The position numbers were made by a program, and so were the translations under genes. From Acidobacteriaceae bacterium (GTDB taxonomy: Bacteria > Acidobacteriota > Terriglobia > Terriglobales > Acidobacteriaceae), in assembly GCA_021323655.1 (NCBI GenBank), contig JAJPKO010000050.1, positions 1 through 64,000 on the forward strand: a DNA stretch of 64,000 bases. Direction: 5' to 3'. The number at the start of each line of letters is the position of its first letter. The first letter of the stretch is position 1. The notes beneath the pieces were generated by a model that saw only the letters and a list, made by a program, of their open reading frames with translations, did not search any database and had not been told where the DNA came from. This document shows positions 42,644 to 51,697 of the stretch, in pieces.

Positions 42644-45190
42644 TTACTTGCGCTTCTTCTTCCTGCGGACAGCTTTTGGCGGCCCGGATTTTTTTGAGCG
42701 GCCTTGCTCCTGCTTCTTCGTTTTGCGCGATTTCTTTTCCGTCGCTGCAGAGCGGCCTTTACTGCCTGGGGCAGGCCCTTCCTCCAGAATGGAAAACTGC
42801 AAGCGGCGCTCTCTGGCGTCCACACGGTCCAGCACGACACGCACCCTTTGCCCGAAGGTAAATTTGCGGCCCAGGCGCTGGCCGATGATTTCGCGCGTGT
42901 TTTCGCGGTACGTGTAGTAGTCCCCGTCTGTCTGACCGAGGCTCTGGATGGGCACCAGCCCTTCGATGAAGAGATCATCGAGTTCGACGAAGAGGCCGTA
43001 CCGGGTGGGTGTCAGCACCATCGCGCTGAAGTCCTCGCCGATGCGGTCCTGCATAAATTTTACCTTCTTCCATTCGACGAGTTCGCGTTCGGCGTCGGCC
43101 GCGCGGCGCTCGGTCTCGCTGGTTTCCTGCGCAATGGCGGCGAGGGATGGACCGTCCAGGCCTTCGCCTCGGGCACGTTTATTTTCGCCGTGCCCGGTGC
43201 TCCTTTTGTTTCTTTCTGCAGATGCAGCGTGTGGCTCGCCAGGGAGGAGCTTGCCCTTGCCGCTCACGCTTTCGTCCAGAAGGGCCTTCGTAATGCGATG
43301 AACGATCAGATCAGGATAGCGGCGAATGGGTGAGGTGAAATGTGTGTAGCAGGGAGCGGCAAGCGCGAAGTGGCCTTCGTTCTTTTCGCTGTAGCGCGCC
43401 TGCTTGAGTGAGCGCAGCATCAGGTAAGAAAGGATGCGCTCTTCGGGCTTGCCTGCGATCTTCGCCGTCAGGCGCTGGTACATGCGCGGTGAAACGTGGA
43501 TGTCTTCCGGAATTTCGTGCTGGCGTGGAGTGCGTCCGCGCCCATGTGCATTTCGACGTTGCTCGCGGCGCTCGGACTTCGTCTGAAATTTACGGATGGG
43601 AAGGTTGCCGATGCCGAGGGAATATCCGAAAGCAGCCGCTGTCTCTTCAAATTCGACGATGCGCTTTGGCTCGGGCTCTTCGTGGATGCGGTAGATGGAA
43701 GCCACACCCTGCTGCTCAATCCAGGAGGCAACACACTCGTTTGCGGCGAGCATGAACTCTTCGATCAGGCGATGCGCCCAGTTGCGCTCGGAGCGTGAGA
43801 CGCTCTTCATGGCGCCGAACTCATCAAACTCAATGATTGGTTCAGGCAGGTCGAAGTCAATCGAACCGCGTCGTTCGCGTTTTTTGTTCAGAATTTGCGC
43901 AAGCTGGTGCATGCGCTCGAACTCCGGCACAAACTCACGGAACTCAGCTCGCGTGGGCCCATCACCTTCCAGAATGGCGTGGACCTGGGTGTAGGTCATG
44001 CGGCGCGCCGAGCGGATGACGCCTTCGGTGATCTCGTAGCTGAGCACGTCGCCGCGCGCGTCTATCTGCATGATGCAGGAGAGGACGAGGCGGTCTTCGT
44101 TGGGACGCAGGCTGCAAATGTCTGTTGAAAGCTCCTGCGGGAGCATGGGAATGGCGCGGTCAGGAAAATAGACAGAGTTGCCGCGCAGGCGCGCTTCAAG
44201 GTCGATCGCCGTGCCTTTGCGGACGTAATGCGCCACGTCAGCGATGTGGACCTGGAGCTCGAAGGCACCGTCGCCGTTGTCACGCACGAGGACAGCATCG
44301 TCGAAGTCGCGTGCTGTTTCGCCGTCAATGGTCACGATGGGCAGGTGGCGGAAATCGCGCCGTGCGGCAATGACTTCCGGATCGAGGAAGGCGATGCTGC
44401 GCGCCTCTTCGAGCACTTTCTCAGGAAAAATATGCGGCAGATGGTGCTTGCGGATGACGATCTCAACGTCTACGCCGAAATCATCTTCCGCGCCCAGGAC
44501 CTCAATTACCCGTCCGCGGGCGGCGCGGGACATCGTGGGCCATTCGGTGATCTCGACATCCACCACCAGGCCTTCGAGGTCATCGAAGCTGCGGCGTTTT
44601 GCTTCTTCTCCCAGAACGCGGTGCGGCGTGCGCGAGGTGCTTTCCGCATTAGGAAGTTCCATGCCGAAAGGAACAAGGATGGGTTGGGTCATGCGCTCGT
44701 CAAAGGGCGTGACGAGGTGGCCCTGTGCGTGTTCGCCGCGCGCGTAATGGAAGATGCCGACGACGGTCGGGTTCTTTCGCGTGAGCACGCGCAGGACACG
44801 TCCCAGCCTGCGGCCATCGGCGCGCGGAGGCAGCATCTCAACCAGCACCTGATCACCCTGCATGGCACCGCTCAGCTCGTTTGGAGGGATGAAGATGTCC
44901 TCGTCGCTGGTGCGGCTGCGGTCCTGCGGGCGGACAAAGGCGTATCCATCGCGGTGGAGGTCAATGCGGCCGGCGATGAGGTTGTCGCGCTGGGCCACGG
45001 TGCGGGGAATGCCCCAGTGGTCACGGTCGAGCCTGGTCAACTCGCCGCTGGCGGTCAGCCGGGCCAGTTGTTCGAGGAGCAGGCGGCGCTCGCGTCCTCC
45101 GCCCAGACCGAACTCGCGCACAAGCTGTTTGTATCCGGACTTTTGCCCGGGAGAGCGTTCAATCTGGCGCAGAAGTTCGCGGTCAGTCAT
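42644..45190 (-). CDS. rnr: ribonuclease R (RNase II/VacB family)
   Basis: An 848-residue 3'-5' exoribonuclease for structured RNA. The ATG at 45190 gives MTDRELLRQIERSPGQ; no Shine-Dalgarno is seen, and longer in-frame starts have no family support. Winged-helix N-terminus, two cold-shock domains (GRIDLHRDGYAFVRP, VGIFHY), and an RNB domain with the catalytic cluster IDGETARDFDDAV (288-300). After HFTSPIRRYPDLIVHR there is a hydrophilic insertion of about 50 residues (GEPHAASAERNKRSTG onward). An S1 domain and a Lys/Arg-rich tail ending RRKKKRK complete it. Divergent from the bactofilin gene. Confidence 0.96.
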   Translation of the reverse strand: MTDRELLRQIERSPGQKSGYKQLVREFGLGGGRERRLLLEQLARLTASGELTRLDRDHWGIPRTVAQRDNLIAGRIDLHRDGYAFVRPQDRSRTSDEDIFIPPNELSGAMQGDQVLVEMLPPRADGRRLGRVLRVLTRKNPTVVGIFHYARGEHAQGHLVTPFDERMTQPILVPFGMELPNAESTSRTPHRVLGEEAKRRSFDDLEGLVVDVEITEWPTMSRAARGRVIEVLGAEDDFGVDVEIVIRKHHLPHIFPEKVLEEARSIAFLDPEVIAARRDFRHLPIVTIDGETARDFDDAVLVRDNGDGAFELQVHIADVAHYVRKGTAIDLEARLRGNSVYFPDRAIPMLPQELSTDICSLRPNEDRLVLSCIMQIDARGDVLSYEITEGVIRSARRMTYTQVHAILEGDGPTRAEFREFVPEFERMHQLAQILNKKRERRGSIDFDLPEPIIEFDEFGAMKSVSRSERNWAHRLIEEFMLAANECVASWIEQQGVASIYRIHEEPEPKRIVEFEETAAAFGYSLGIGNLPIRKFQTKSERREQRRNAHGRGRTPRQHEIPEDIHVSPRMYQRLTAKIAGKPEERILSYLMLRSLKQARYSEKNEGHFALAAPCYTHFTSPIRRYPDLIVHRITKALLDESVSGKGKLLPGEPHAASAERNKRSTGHGENKRARGEGLDGPSLAAIAQETSETERRAADAERELVEWKKVKFMQDRIGEDFSAMVLTPTRYGLFVELDDLFIEGLVPIQSLGQTDGDYYTYRENTREIIGQRLGRKFTFGQRVRVVLDRVDARERRLQFSILEEGPAPGSKGRSAATEKKSRKTKKQEQGRSKKSGPPKAVRRKKKRK

Positions 45191-45462
45191 ACAATGAGAG
45201 TAGCCCTTTTTCCTCAGGACGATCTCAGCACGTTTTCCAGAAAAAGGTTGAGAATGGGGTGCATTTTTTATCCAACCCTGTTTAAGATGCAGACAGCAGC
45301 GCCGACTGCGCGGATTCGGGGGATTCTGAAGGTCCTCCCGAATGGGACGAGGTTCGACGTGCAAGACCTCCGCTGATGCGGGCAAGTACGGATGGGCGAG
45401 GGATTCCCACAGCCCCAGGCAGAGGCAAGAATCCAAGAGGAGCAGAAAGGAACATTAGTCAG

Positions 45463-45981
45463 ATGTGGAAACCAAACCAGACCGGAAACTCTTCGCCAAC
45501 CCCCAGTGAGCCAGTACGCCCGGCCGCGCCAGCAACCCCCAGCTACGAACAGAACGTGCGCAGCAATCCACCCGCGGCACCGTCCGCTTCCGCCGACCAG
45601 GCAACCATTGGCAAAAGCCTCATCATCAAGGGCGAAGTCACTGGTTCTGAGTCTCTCTACATTGATGGCAAAGTGGAAGGCTCCATCAATCTCCCCGGCA
45701 ACCGCGTAACCGTGGGCCGCAATGGACAGGTGACGGCGAACATTTCTGCCCGTGAAATCGTCGTCCTCGGCAAGGTCCGCGGCAACGTGAATGCCAGCGA
45801 TCGCGTGGACATTCGCAGCGAAGGTTCGCTCTCGGGTGATGTCGTCGCGCAGCGCATCTCGATTGAAGATGGCGCCTTCTTCAAGGGCGGCATTGACATT
45901 CGCAAGCCAGGCAATGAGAAGGCTGAAACCAAGCCGAACTCCGCTGCCACGCAGGAAACAGCGAAGGCCGTCACTGTGTAA
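45463..45981 (+). CDS. bactofilin
   Basis: A 172-residue cytoskeletal polymer-forming protein. The start MWKPNQTGNSS (ATG 45463, AAAGGA about 11 bases upstream) is preferred to the longer frame from 45376. A Pro/Ser/Ala-rich disordered head (about 1-47) and a charged tail flank the right-handed beta-helix core: IGKSLIIKGEVTGSESLYIDG, VEGSINLPGNRVTVGRNGQV, ARE(I)VVLGKVRGNVNA, EGSLSGDVVAQRISIEDGA. Bactofilins recruit cell-wall enzymes or organise polarity. A strong terminator follows. Confidence 0.93.
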   Translation: MWKPNQTGNSSPTPSEPVRPAAPATPSYEQNVRSNPPAAPSASADQATIGKSLIIKGEVTGSESLYIDGKVEGSINLPGNRVTVGRNGQVTANISAREIVVLGKVRGNVNASDRVDIRSEGSLSGDVVAQRISIEDGAFFKGGIDIRKPGNEKAETKPNSAATQETAKAVTV

Positions 45982-45999
45982 ACCGGCTTATCGCGTGGG

Positions 46000-46036
46000 A
46001 CAAAGGCCCCGGATGTTTTCGGGGCCTTTGTGCTTA
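46000..46036 (+). terminator. intrinsic terminator after the bactofilin gene
   Basis: An 11-bp perfect stem ACAAAGGCCCC/GGGGCCTTTGT (46000-46010 and 46021-46031) with a 10-base loop, 18 bases after the stop. The T-rich end of the stem and following TGCTT provide the tail. Confidence 0.75.
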
Positions 46037-46101
46037 TGAGATGACGGCGCCTGCAGGGTGATGGATACAAGCAGTGTTTTCCATGGCCCATAATCAAAGC
46101 A

Positions 46102-47004
46102 ATGGAAAATTACCGCCTGAAGGTATTTCGTGCTGTGGCGGCGCAGGCCAGTTTTCGCAAGGCGTCCGAGGCGCTACATCTGAGCCAGCCTGCGGTCAGC
46201 CAGCACATCCATGCTCTTGAAGAAGAGCTGGGCACGCGGCTTTTTGACCGCAGTGGAGCGCGCATTTCACTTACTCCAGCCGGAAAGCTGCTGCTTAAAT
46301 ACGCGGAGCGCTCGGCGCGCGTGCTCGATGAAGCGAAGACGGCGCTGCTCCGGCTGGAAGGCGAGGTCAGCGGCGCATTGCGATTAGGCGCGTCCACCAC
46401 GATTGCGCAGTACATTCTGCCGCGTATCCTCGGGGCCTTTCTAAAGGGCAATGCAAAGGTCACGCTCTCGGTCATCAGCGGCAATACGGAAGAAATCGTG
46501 TCCCTGCTGCTGAAGGACTCAGTTACGCTGGGCATGATTGAAGGTCCTCCACTCTCGAAGGAAGTGCATACAGAGAAATTTCTTGATGACCGCATGGTGC
46601 TGATTGCCCCGCGCAGCCATGAGTGGAGCGGCGTGGCAGGCGTGCCACTTGCCTCGCTGGAACAGGTACCCTTGCTTTTGCGCGAGCAAGGCTCAGGCTC
46701 GCGACGCGTTGTGGAGAAGGCCATACGCAAAGCAGGGTTGTCACTGAACCGGTTACAAATTGCCATGGAGCTGGACTCAACGGAAGCCATCATCTCTGGC
46801 GTGGAGGCCGGCCTGGGGCTGGGATTTGTTTCCGAATGGGCGATTGAAAAAGCGTTCCGGCTCGGCGCTGTTTCTCTGGTGCGTGTCAAGGGCCTGGAAA
46901 TTCGCCGCGAACTTACTCTGGTCCGGAAGACTGGACCGCTCCCAGAGGGCCCGGCCGCATCTTTCTGGCGATTTGCTCTTGCTCAGCATTCTGAAAGGAA
47001 ATGA
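46102..47004 (+). CDS. LysR-family transcriptional regulator (CbbR/YeiE-like)
   Basis: A 300-residue LTTR. N-terminal winged HTH (FRAVAAQASFRKASEALHLSQPAVSQHIHALEEELGTRLFDRS), linker helix, then a periplasmic-binding-like effector domain (ALRLGASTTIAQYILPRIL, VISGNTEEIVSLLL, VEAGLGLGFVSEWAIE). It precedes the YeiH-type putative exporter gene by 213 bases in the same orientation. In E. coli the LysR regulator YeiE lies next to yeiH and answers to sulphite; a similar role is inferred here from neighbourhood and similarity, not shown. Confidence 0.92.
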   Translation: MENYRLKVFRAVAAQASFRKASEALHLSQPAVSQHIHALEEELGTRLFDRSGARISLTPAGKLLLKYAERSARVLDEAKTALLRLEGEVSGALRLGASTTIAQYILPRILGAFLKGNAKVTLSVISGNTEEIVSLLLKDSVTLGMIEGPPLSKEVHTEKFLDDRMVLIAPRSHEWSGVAGVPLASLEQVPLLLREQGSGSRRVVEKAIRKAGLSLNRLQIAMELDSTEAIISGVEAGLGLGFVSEWAIEKAFRLGAVSLVRVKGLEIRRELTLVRKTGPLPEGPAASFWRFALAQHSERK

Positions 47005-47130
47005 TTCGCGCAAAGACTTTCCTGTGGCTGGAACGCCAGTGACTGGGTCAGGAACATAACGAAGCCTGCGAAGGGGACCACACCTGTGTTCGGCTGAAAT
47101 ATCGCGTGACGGATGTTGGCCCATATCCCA

Positions 47131-47146
47131 ATCGGTATGTTCCGAT
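47131..47146. promoter_or_regulatory. candidate LysR-type operator before the exporter gene
   Basis: ATCGG-TATGTT-CCGAT is a 5-bp inverted repeat with 6-base spacing, 72 bases upstream of the exporter start and downstream of the LysR gene. Its size and place suit an LTTR binding site; this is inference. Confidence 0.35.
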
Positions 47147-47217
47147 AAGCAAAACGAATCACACATCACAAACCACTCCTGGACGCAACAGGACCGGGCT
47201 GCGACGCTCAGGAGTGT

Positions 47218-48138
47218 ATGGCGAAACGTCTCTTTTTTACCGGAATTGTGCTGGCCGCCAGCGGATTGCTTTCGCCTCCGCTGGCGCTGGCTTCGGGGAC
47301 CGCCTATGGGCTTCTGCTTCGGAACCCGTATCAGCAGGACAGCCGAAATCTGGCGAAATTCCTGCTACAGGCTTCGGTCGTGTGCCTTGGTTTTGGCATG
47401 GACCTGCGAGAGGTCATTGAGGTTGGGCGCTCCGGCCTGCTCTACACCGCTGTGGGTATTGCATTTGCACTTGCGCTGGGAGCGATCCTGGGACGCCTGC
47501 TGCGCGTGGGCAGAACACAGTCTTTTCTCATCTCCGCGGGGACGGCCATTTGTGGCGGAAGCGCCATTGCCGCGCTCGGCCCGGTTACAAATGCTGATGA
47601 GGAAGAAATGGCCGTGTCACTGGGAACGGTCTTTGTGCTCAACTCCATTGCGCTGTTTACTTTTCCAGCTATCGGAGGCGCGCTGCACCTTTCGCAGACA
47701 CAATTTGGATTGTGGTCCGCGCTGGCGATTCACGATACCAGCTCCGTCGTGGGTGCGGCGGCGAAATACGGTGCTCTTGCCCTGGCGATTGGCACAACCG
47801 TCAAGCTGGCCCGTGCGCTGTGGATTGTTCCTGTGGCCCTGGTTGCCGGCGCTGTAAAAAAGAACGGCACACGTGTTCAGCTTCCCTGGTTTATTCTCTG
47901 GTTCTGCGCCGCAGCGGTGCTGAACAGCTATCTGCCTCAACTTCATGCCGCTTATGCTTCTGTTTACCGGCTGGGAAAGCTTGGTCTAGCCGTGACACTC
48001 TTCCTTATAGGAACGGGAATGACACGGCAGACGCTGAACGAAGCCGGGATCCGTCCGATGCTGCAAGGCGTTCTCCTATGGCTGATCGTCGCGTCTCTGT
48101 CGCTGATGGCAATTCTGCGGGGGCTGATTCATTTGTGA
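47218..48138 (+). CDS. YeiH-type putative sulphate exporter family protein (UPF0324/PSE)
   Basis: A 306-residue membrane protein with about ten TM helices arranged as in the YeiH/PSE family: ASVVCLGFGMDLREVIEVGRSGLLY, ISAGTAICGGSAIAALGPV (the conserved ICGGSAIAA loop), FALNSIALF-like VFVLNSIALFTFPAIG, AIHDTSSVVGAAAKYG, KLARALWIVPVAL and KLGLAVTLFLIGTGM. Transport substrate is not proven for the family; sulphate or sulphonate export has been suggested. It follows the LysR regulator, matching the yeiE-yeiH pairing. ATG directly follows CAGGAGTGT. Confidence 0.9.
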   Translation: MAKRLFFTGIVLAASGLLSPPLALASGTAYGLLLRNPYQQDSRNLAKFLLQASVVCLGFGMDLREVIEVGRSGLLYTAVGIAFALALGAILGRLLRVGRTQSFLISAGTAICGGSAIAALGPVTNADEEEMAVSLGTVFVLNSIALFTFPAIGGALHLSQTQFGLWSALAIHDTSSVVGAAAKYGALALAIGTTVKLARALWIVPVALVAGAVKKNGTRVQLPWFILWFCAAAVLNSYLPQLHAAYASVYRLGKLGLAVTLFLIGTGMTRQTLNEAGIRPMLQGVLLWLIVASLSLMAILRGLIHL

Positions 48139-48471
48139 AAGGCCGAATGCTGGAGTCAGGGCCCCCTCCCCTATCTCTGGCGTTTTCTTTATTTTTCAAC
48201 AACTTAGCAGGGGATCATCCCCCGGTATCCTACTGATTCCACAAGAGTTAAGTGCAATCTAGTGTTTTCAATAACTTACGAGGGGGTCTCCATAAAAATG
48301 CCCGCTCGGGGCGGGGTGTTCCGGAAATCTGGCTCTTAAGTTCAGGATATCAAAAGAGCCATAAATAACCGGCCCAAGGTATGAAGAAATAATTGCTTTA
48401 TTTTGTGTTATTTAGGCTCACAGTCTGGTCCGGAAGGGGTTGACAAGGATTTTCCACAGATGCCCTGGTTT
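48139..48471. other. intergenic stretch with repeated short motif and hairpins
   Basis: 333 bases without a gene. It holds two copies of a TTTTCAAnnACTTA motif (48193-48208 and 48265-48280), each next to a G-run, a GGGGATCATCCCC palindrome, a TGGCTCTT/AAGAGCCA hairpin (about 48330-48362), and the minus-strand terminator given separately. Confidence 0.4.
48293..48316 (-). terminator. intrinsic terminator, minus strand
   Basis: On the minus strand CCCGC-CCCGA-GCGGG is followed by CATTTTTATG. It lies about 155 bases past the stop of the 56-residue protein and would end a transcript that reads through from dnaK or starts at the small gene. Confidence 0.5.
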
Positions 48472-48642
48472 TTAATTCCAAACCATCTTGACCGGGATTG
48501 CCTCGATCCGGCAGGGCATGTCCGGGGCCACCCTCAGCATCTGCGCCTTGAATTTTTCCGCTTCCTCGCGGGTCTGGAACACGAGGGTGGTGTATACCTG
48601 TCCCGCTCGCAACTGTTCGCATTTCCAAAGGGTGTCAGTCAT
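48472..48642 (-). CDS. 56-residue conserved-looking small protein downstream of dnaK
   Basis: ATG at 48642, TAA at 48472-48474, with GGAG about 10 bases upstream. The sequence starts MTDTLWKCEQLRAGQVYTTL and continues VFQTREEAEKFKAQMLRVAP, ending IEAIPVKMVWN. It is compact, with two strands, a helix and a strand (beta-beta-alpha-beta), two Cys, and no low-complexity sequence. I recall similar small acidobacterial proteins but know no function. It lies about 100 bases after dnaK on the same strand, with a dnaK terminator between them. Confidence 0.6.
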   Translation of the reverse strand: MTDTLWKCEQLRAGQVYTTLVFQTREEAEKFKAQMLRVAPDMPCRIEAIPVKMVWN

Positions 48643-48670
48643 AGTTCAAGTACTCCAAGTCATACATCTG

Positions 48671-48716
48671 TATAAACACGCAGGGCGCGCCAACGTTTCG
48701 TGCGGGCACGCCCTGT
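48671..48716 (-). terminator. terminator of dnaK
   Basis: Minus-strand reading: CAGGGCGTGCC pairs with GGCGCGCCCTG (one G-U pair) around a 13-base loop, followed by CGTGTTTATAC. It is 23 bases beyond the dnaK stop. Confidence 0.65.
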
Positions 48717-48738
48717 TGTTGGTTCGAGCAAATGCCCG

Positions 48739-50664
48739 TTATTTCTTTTCGTCTACGTCAACGTACTCGGCGTCAATGACGCCTTCGTCTTTCTTCTCGT
48801 CTGTGGTGCCGGCTGCCGCCTCTGCCCCGCCCGTGGGAGCACCGGTGGCTGCGCCAGCAGCATTGGCCTTGTACATGGCCTCAGCCAGCTTGTGCGAAGC
48901 CGTTGTCAGCTTCTCGCGCGCTGCATTCAGCTCGCTGACAGAGGACGTGCCTTCAAGCGTCTTTTTGGCGTCGGCCAGCGCGGACTCAACATCGGCTTTG
49001 TCGCTGCCGGAGACCTTGTCGCCGCTCTCCTTCAGCATCTTTTCGATGTTGTAGACGAGATTGTCGAGCTGGTTCCGCGCTTCAACCTCCTCGCGCTTTG
49101 CCTTGTCCTCGGCCGAATGCGCTTCGGCTTCTTTCGCCATGCGCTCGACCTCTTCCTTGCTTAGACCTGAAGACGACGTGATGGTGATCTTCTGGTCTTT
49201 GCCGGTCGCGCGGTCCTTTGCCGTCACGTTTAGGATGCCGTTTGCGTCAATGTCGAACGTCACCTCAATCTGCGGCACGCCACGCGGGGCCGGAGGAATT
49301 CCGCCGAGCTTGAACTTGCCGAGTGTGCGGTTCTGGGCGGCCATGGGGCGCTCGCCCTGGAGCACATGCACTTCCACTTCCGTCTGCGAATCAGCAGCCG
49401 TTGAGAAGACCTCGGTCTTCTTGGTCGGAATGGTGGTGTTGCGCGGAATCATCGGCGTCGCCACACCGCCCAGCGTCTCGATGGAGAGCGTCAGCGGCGT
49501 CACGTCGAGCAGCAGGAGATCTTTCACCTCGCCTGACAGAACACCGGCCTGCACGGCAGCGCCAACGGCGACCACTTCGTCCGGGTTGACGCCCTTGTGC
49601 GGCTCCTTGCCGAAGAGCTCCTTGACCAGTTGCTGGATGCGCGGCATGCGCGTCTGACCGCCGACGAGCACGACCTCGTCAATCTTGCTTGCGTCCACGC
49701 CAGCGTCGGCCATTGCCTTCTTGCAGGGATCAACCGAGCGCTGAATGATGTCTTCGACCAGCTGCTCCAGCCTGGCGCGCGTCAGCTTCTTGACCAGGTG
49801 CTTGGGGCCGGTCGCATCTGCGGTAATAAACGGCAGGTTGATCTCGGTTTCGAGCGCGGTCGAAAGCTCAATCTTGGCGCGCTCGGCAGCGTCTTTCAGG
49901 CGCTGCAGGGCCATCTCATTGCCTTTCGAACGCAGGTCAAGCCCTTCGTCCTTCTTGAACTCGTCAATCAGCCATTCGACGATCCTCTGGTCAATATTGT
50001 CGCCGCCCAGGTGTGTATCGCCGTTAGTGGACTTGACTTCAATGACGCCTTCGCCGACTTCGAGAATGGAGATATCAAATGTACCGCCGCCGAAGTCGTA
50101 AACCGCAATGGTTTCGTCCTTCTTCTTGTCGAGACCGTAGGCCAGTGCTGCCGCGGTGGGCTCGTTGACGATGCGCTTGACGTCGAGGCCCGCGATGCGG
50201 CCCGCGTCCTTAGTGGCCTGGCGCTGCGCGTCGTTAAAGTACGCGGGGACGGTGATGACGGCTTCTGTCACCGAAGCGCCCAGGTAGTCTTCGGCGGCCT
50301 TCTTCAGCTTCTGCAGGATCATGGCTGAGATTTCAGGCGGCGTGAACAGCTTGCCGCCCACATCCACGGCCACGTGGTCGCCCTGCTGCACGACCTTGTA
50401 GGGGACCATCTTCATCTCGTCGTTCACTTCGCTATAGCGGCGCCCCATGAACCGCTTGATGGAATAAATGGTATTGTGAGGGTTGGTGATGGCCTGGCGT
50501 TTGGCCACCTGTCCCACAAGGCGCTCACCGCTCTTGGTAAAGGCCACGACGGAGGGTGTGGTGCGCCCTCCCTCTTCATTGGCGATCACCTTGGGTTCGC
50601 CACCTTCCATGACGGCAACAACGGAGTTCGTTGTGCCCAGATCAATTCCGATAATTTTTGCCAT
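48739..50664 (-). CDS. dnaK: molecular chaperone DnaK (Hsp70)
   Basis: A 641-residue ATP-dependent chaperone. The ATG at 50664 gives [20 protein letters not shown]. ATPase signatures: [61 protein letters not shown]. Substrate-binding domain with [18 protein letters not shown] and [18 protein letters not shown]. The helical lid is followed by an Ala/Gly-rich tail ending [10 protein letters not shown], like the EEVKDKK-type end. The usual dnaJ/grpE partners are not adjacent. Confidence 0.98.
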   Translation of the reverse strand: MAKIIGIDLGTTNSVVAVMEGGEPKVIANEEGGRTTPSVVAFTKSGERLVGQVAKRQAITNPHNTIYSIKRFMGRRYSEVNDEMKMVPYKVVQQGDHVAVDVGGKLFTPPEISAMILQKLKKAAEDYLGASVTEAVITVPAYFNDAQRQATKDAGRIAGLDVKRIVNEPTAAALAYGLDKKKDETIAVYDFGGGTFDISILEVGEGVIEVKSTNGDTHLGGDNIDQRIVEWLIDEFKKDEGLDLRSKGNEMALQRLKDAAERAKIELSTALETEINLPFITADATGPKHLVKKLTRARLEQLVEDIIQRSVDPCKKAMADAGVDASKIDEVVLVGGQTRMPRIQQLVKELFGKEPHKGVNPDEVVAVGAAVQAGVLSGEVKDLLLLDVTPLTLSIETLGGVATPMIPRNTTIPTKKTEVFSTAADSQTEVEVHVLQGERPMAAQNRTLGKFKLGGIPPAPRGVPQIEVTFDIDANGILNVTAKDRATGKDQKITITSSSGLSKEEVERMAKEAEAHSAEDKAKREEVEARNQLDNLVYNIEKMLKESGDKVSGSDKADVESALADAKKTLEGTSSVSELNAAREKLTTASHKLAEAMYKANAAGAATGAPTGGAEAAAGTTDEKKDEGVIDAEYVDVDEKK

Positions 50665-50727
50665 AAACGTGTGCCCCACTGCCTTCTGTGCTGTGGCTTA
50701 GAGTGCTTCCTGATACCAAGCTTCGCA

Positions 50728-50748
50728 CTTGAGTCCTTTATTGTCAAC
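50728..50748 (-). promoter_or_regulatory. HAIR-like inverted repeat upstream of dnaK
   Basis: On the plus strand CTTGAGT-N7-TGTCAAC: one perfect and one 4-of-7 half of the HspR box (CTTGAGT-N7-ACTCAAG). It is 64 bases upstream of the dnaK ATG. No HspR gene is recognised in the window, so this is a weak candidate. Confidence 0.3.
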
Positions 50749-50808
50749 TTATCTGATGCGAAAATTTACAGGTTGGATGCTGGAAGTTATTCATAATGTA
50801 AACCATTG

Positions 50809-50837
50809 ATTATAAATGAGATGCATTCATGGGTCAT
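50809..50837 (-). promoter_or_regulatory. candidate dnaK promoter
   Basis: Minus strand: ATGACC (50832-50837), 17 bases, perfect TATAAT (50809-50814). The predicted leader is about 135 bases and would include the HAIR-like repeat. Confidence 0.4.
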
Positions 50838-50961
50838 CGCCCTTCTGAGCTACTCAGCTACTCATTGACCAACGGTCCTGCCAGGCTGCGGCAGCAATGA
50901 AGTTTGGCCACTATCGTTCCGGTAGCATTCTTTTTGGTACAACTGGAGCAGGAGGCTGCGA

Positions 50962-51375
50962 ATGGCTCGTCCGGCGATGACGACGATCACGATTGATGGT
51001 GATAAGTTCGATGCGATTTCCACGCATGTGGGGTTTACGACAATTCACGACCATCATGGGCTTCCGCAGATGGGCACTCTGAAATGTTCGATTCAGTGTG
51101 TGGTCAACATGCATGACGATCACAACCTGCCATTTCCCACGCTGAACAAGCTGTTTGAATTGGCCAAAATTGTGACCAGGGACAAAATTAAAGACATCCG
51201 CATCGAATATTGGAAAGATGAAACCAAACAGGATGCGCTCTGCACCTATTCGTTTCGGGGTTGGATCAGCCATTTCAGCACGGACAGTGGCGAGGGCGCG
51301 AACCACCTGCTTACCATCACGTTGCAACCCGCGCTGGATAAGATGAACTTTATTGATGTGAGAATGGGGAATTAG
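50962..51375 (+). CDS. Hcp/TssD-like tube protein (type VI secretion-like), orphan
   Basis: A 137-residue protein with an excellent ribosome-binding site (AGGAGG 50950-50955, 6 bases before ATG). It is all-beta with one helix: TITIDGDKFDAISTHVGFTT, GTLKCSIQCVVNMHDD, the helix FPTLNKLFELAKIV, IRIEYWKDETKQDALCTYSF, and a final strand pair GANHLLTITLQPALDK. The order (N-terminal strands, one helix, then a W-K-D hairpin and long C-terminal strands) resembles Hcp/TssD tube proteins, especially short TssD forms. Similarity is by pattern only. It converges on an immunity gene (4-base overlap) in a toxin island; no other T6SS genes are visible, so it may act as a carrier for the toxin. Composition is AT-richer than the neighbours (about 48% GC in 51001-51060). 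Confidence 0.5.
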   Translation: MARPAMTTITIDGDKFDAISTHVGFTTIHDHHGLPQMGTLKCSIQCVVNMHDDHNLPFPTLNKLFELAKIVTRDKIKDIRIEYWKDETKQDALCTYSFRGWISHFSTDSGEGANHLLTITLQPALDKMNFIDVRMGN

Positions 51376-51668
51376 GCCAACAATTCGTTGATTTTCAGCA
51401 ACCATTCGCGCACGGAAAGGCCCCATCCTTCTGAGTCAATATCTGGGTGGAAAATCCTGACAAATGCACTCTTGATATGGGCATCATCGAATGCCGCCAA
51501 AAATTTCTGTATATCTTTTCTTAAACCATCGATCTCTGCTTGGGTTCCTTCCTTCCGGTAGAGCCCAACAATTTCCTCCAATGTATCTCCGTGTATATCG
51601 AAATCCTGATGGAAATACCCGCCGAGCAGCGATGCGAGGTTTGGATACTTATCGTCATAGATGTCCAC
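51372..51668 (-). CDS. CdiI_2-type immunity protein, copy 2
   Basis: A 98-residue acidic protein. The core LGGYFHQDFDIHGDTLEEIV followed by AFVRIFHP and REWLLKINELL matches the contact-dependent-inhibition immunity family CdiI_2 (GxYFHQDxD). It starts with GTG at 51668; no clear ribosome-binding site. It lies 29 bases after copy 1 and ends overlapping the convergent Hcp-like gene. Similarity to copy 1 covers the whole length, so the two arose by tandem duplication and have diverged. This copy may protect against a related but different toxin. GC is about 42% in 51421-51540, well below the surroundings. Confidence 0.75.
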   Translation of the reverse strand: MDIYDDKYPNLASLLGGYFHQDFDIHGDTLEEIVGLYRKEGTQAEIDGLRKDIQKFLAAFDDAHIKSAFVRIFHPDIDSEGWGLSVREWLLKINELLA

Positions 51669-51697
51669 GTGCGTAATACCCGCAGCTTCGGTGCCTG

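Noticed and set aside
44228-45376. 382-codon open frame on the plus strand
   Set aside because: Antisense of RNase R, whose domains are complete.
50700-50735. possible CIRCE element before dnaK
   Set aside because: AGTGC and GCACT occur, but in reversed order and wrong spacing compared with TTAGCACTC-N9-GAGTGCTAA.
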